Positions 63,314-64,000 of a stretch of DNA of 64,000 bases are shown here, piece by piece. The stretch covers positions 5,208,001-5,272,000 of the forward strand of contig NC_016109.1 of NCBI RefSeq assembly GCF_000269985.1, in the 5' to 3' direction. The stretch's first letter is position 1. Each line of letters starts with the position of its first letter. Made by a program: the position numbers and the translations under genes. Below the pieces are notes generated by a model, which was not told the origin of the DNA, made no database searches, and worked only from the letters and a program-made list of their open reading frames with translations. The DNA is from Kitasatospora setae KM-6054. GTDB taxonomy: Bacteria; Actinomycetota; Actinomycetes; Streptomycetales; Streptomycetaceae.

Positions 63314-63326
63314 GCCGACCCGGCCC

Positions 63327-63368
63327 CGAAGGGCCCCGGCTCCCGCGACAGGGAGCCGGGGCCCTTCG
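63327..63368 (+). terminator. 18-bp perfect hairpin
   Basis: CGAAGGGCCCCGGCTCCC pairs exactly with its complement at 63351-63368 around GCGACA, 13 bp after the stop. Confidence 0.9.
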
Positions 63369-63731
63369 CGTCGTCCTGCCCTTCGCGTCGTCGTGCCGGC
63401 CGCGTCGTCGTGCCGGGGGCGGGCCGCCCCGCCCCGGCGGCGCTGACCAGTGCGCCGCGGGCGGCGGCGGCTCGGTGCGGACGCGGGGGAACGGAGCGGG
63501 TCCTGGTTGTCTCCGCTCCCGGCCGGTCCGCCGGCGGAAGGTCCGTCCCGCTCACACCCCTTCCCCGACCCCGCCGGGCAAAACCTCCCGGTAGCAGGCG
63601 ATTTGCCGGAATCCGTTCCCGGGCGGCCCGGACACCCCCGAGACCCGGTCCCCCGGCGGCGGGTAGCGTTCCTCACCGACGGCCGCGCGACCCGCGGCCG
63701 ACAGCGGACCGACAGCGGGGGAGACCGGGAA
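63369..63731. other. 363-bp intergenic region, no gene seen
   Basis: It starts with imperfect repeats of CGCGTCGTC (63367-63412) and is otherwise featureless high-GC sequence. No supported gene is seen on either strand. Confidence 0.4.
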
Positions 63732-64000
63732 GTGACGGAAGAGACGGGCGGCAGCCGCTGGCGCGGCCTCGCCAAGGTGGGCGCGGTCGCCGCCGGACTG
63801 TTCGCGGCGGCCGAACGCCGCCGCCGGGCGGCCATCTCCGCCGAGGCGCACGCCCTCGCCACCGAACAGGCCGTCGAACTCGCCGCCGAACGGGCCGCCC
63901 TGCTCACCGCCGAGCAGACCGCCCGCCAACTCGCCGGACACACCGCCGGACCGGCCGAGGACCGGGCCGCCCCGCCCGCACCACCGGAAGGAGGGGCCGT
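63732..64000 (+). CDS. Ala/Glu-rich protein, 3' end outside window
   Basis: A GTG at 63732 opens a frame that stays open for 89 codons to the window edge and reads VTEETGGSRWRGLAKVGAVA. Then follow an Arg-rich ERRRRAAIS and an Ala/Glu-rich helix. Codon use is typical of the host and a GGGGGAGA ribosome binding site precedes the start. The family cannot be named from this part. Confidence 0.6.
   Translation, partial: MTEETGGSRWRGLAKVGAVAAGLFAAAERRRRAAISAEAHALATEQAVELAAERAALLTAEQTARQLAGHTAGPAEDRAAPPAPPEGGA

Overview
The window is very GC-rich chromosomal DNA of a streptomycete (Streptomyces or Kitasatospora type). This is supported by GTG/TTG starts with GGAGG ribosome binding sites, a bldA-type tRNA-Leu(UAA), mycothiol metabolism (mca), a DasR-like operator before a chitinase gene, GTP-type phosphoenolpyruvate carboxykinase, PIN-PhoH, and many GlxA, MarR, TetR and XRE regulators. 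Functions are read from sequence motifs and family knowledge only; no database search was possible.

Left accessory part (1-8550). A lasso-peptide locus runs off the left edge on the minus strand: an HExxH metallopeptidase gene, a 54-residue precursor and a lasso cyclase. Next come three tightly overlapping small genes that include Cys-rich products, a perfect 26-bp dyad, an XRE regulator, a divergent flavoprotein gene, two more small minus-strand genes, a secreted protein with three internal repeats, and a phage-like membrane gene beside the bldA tRNA.

Core-like part (8900-32600). It holds a MacB/FtsX-type exporter, cyclophilin, a Bax-inhibitor-1 protein, a thiolase and an SGNH hydrolase. 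The sulfur amino acid genes cbs and metB follow, with an L,D-transpeptidase lipoprotein and a lipoprotein that seems to start at AUC between them. Then come a MarR regulator, threonine dehydratase, a DrrAB-like exporter behind two palindromes, greA, a DUF4307 gene and mca. Several genes carry TAGGCT or CAGGCT 6-7 nt before the start codon, as expected for leaderless transcripts.

Mixed part (32650-53700). An MFS exporter and a GlxA regulator precede an accessory island at about 35240-40000. The island holds a DUF4041/T5orf172 protein, a Uma2 protein, a VapBC pair and a GIY-YIG/DUF4357 protein. It also holds a broken copy of the start of the thioredoxin-domain gene that follows it; this copy shares 69 identical bases with the intact gene. 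After it lie GNAT, MarR, SDR and XRE genes, a secreted papain-like protease with a partner, a second GlxA regulator next to a quinone oxidoreductase, and a TetR/MFS pair with a dyad operator.

Right core part (53900-64000). It holds pckG and an aminotransferase converging on a 42-bp perfect palindrome, a lone prepilin peptidase, a GH18 chitinase with a DasR-type site, an isoprenyl transferase, PIN-PhoH, a secreted lytic transglycosylase, and the start of an Ala-rich protein cut by the window edge.
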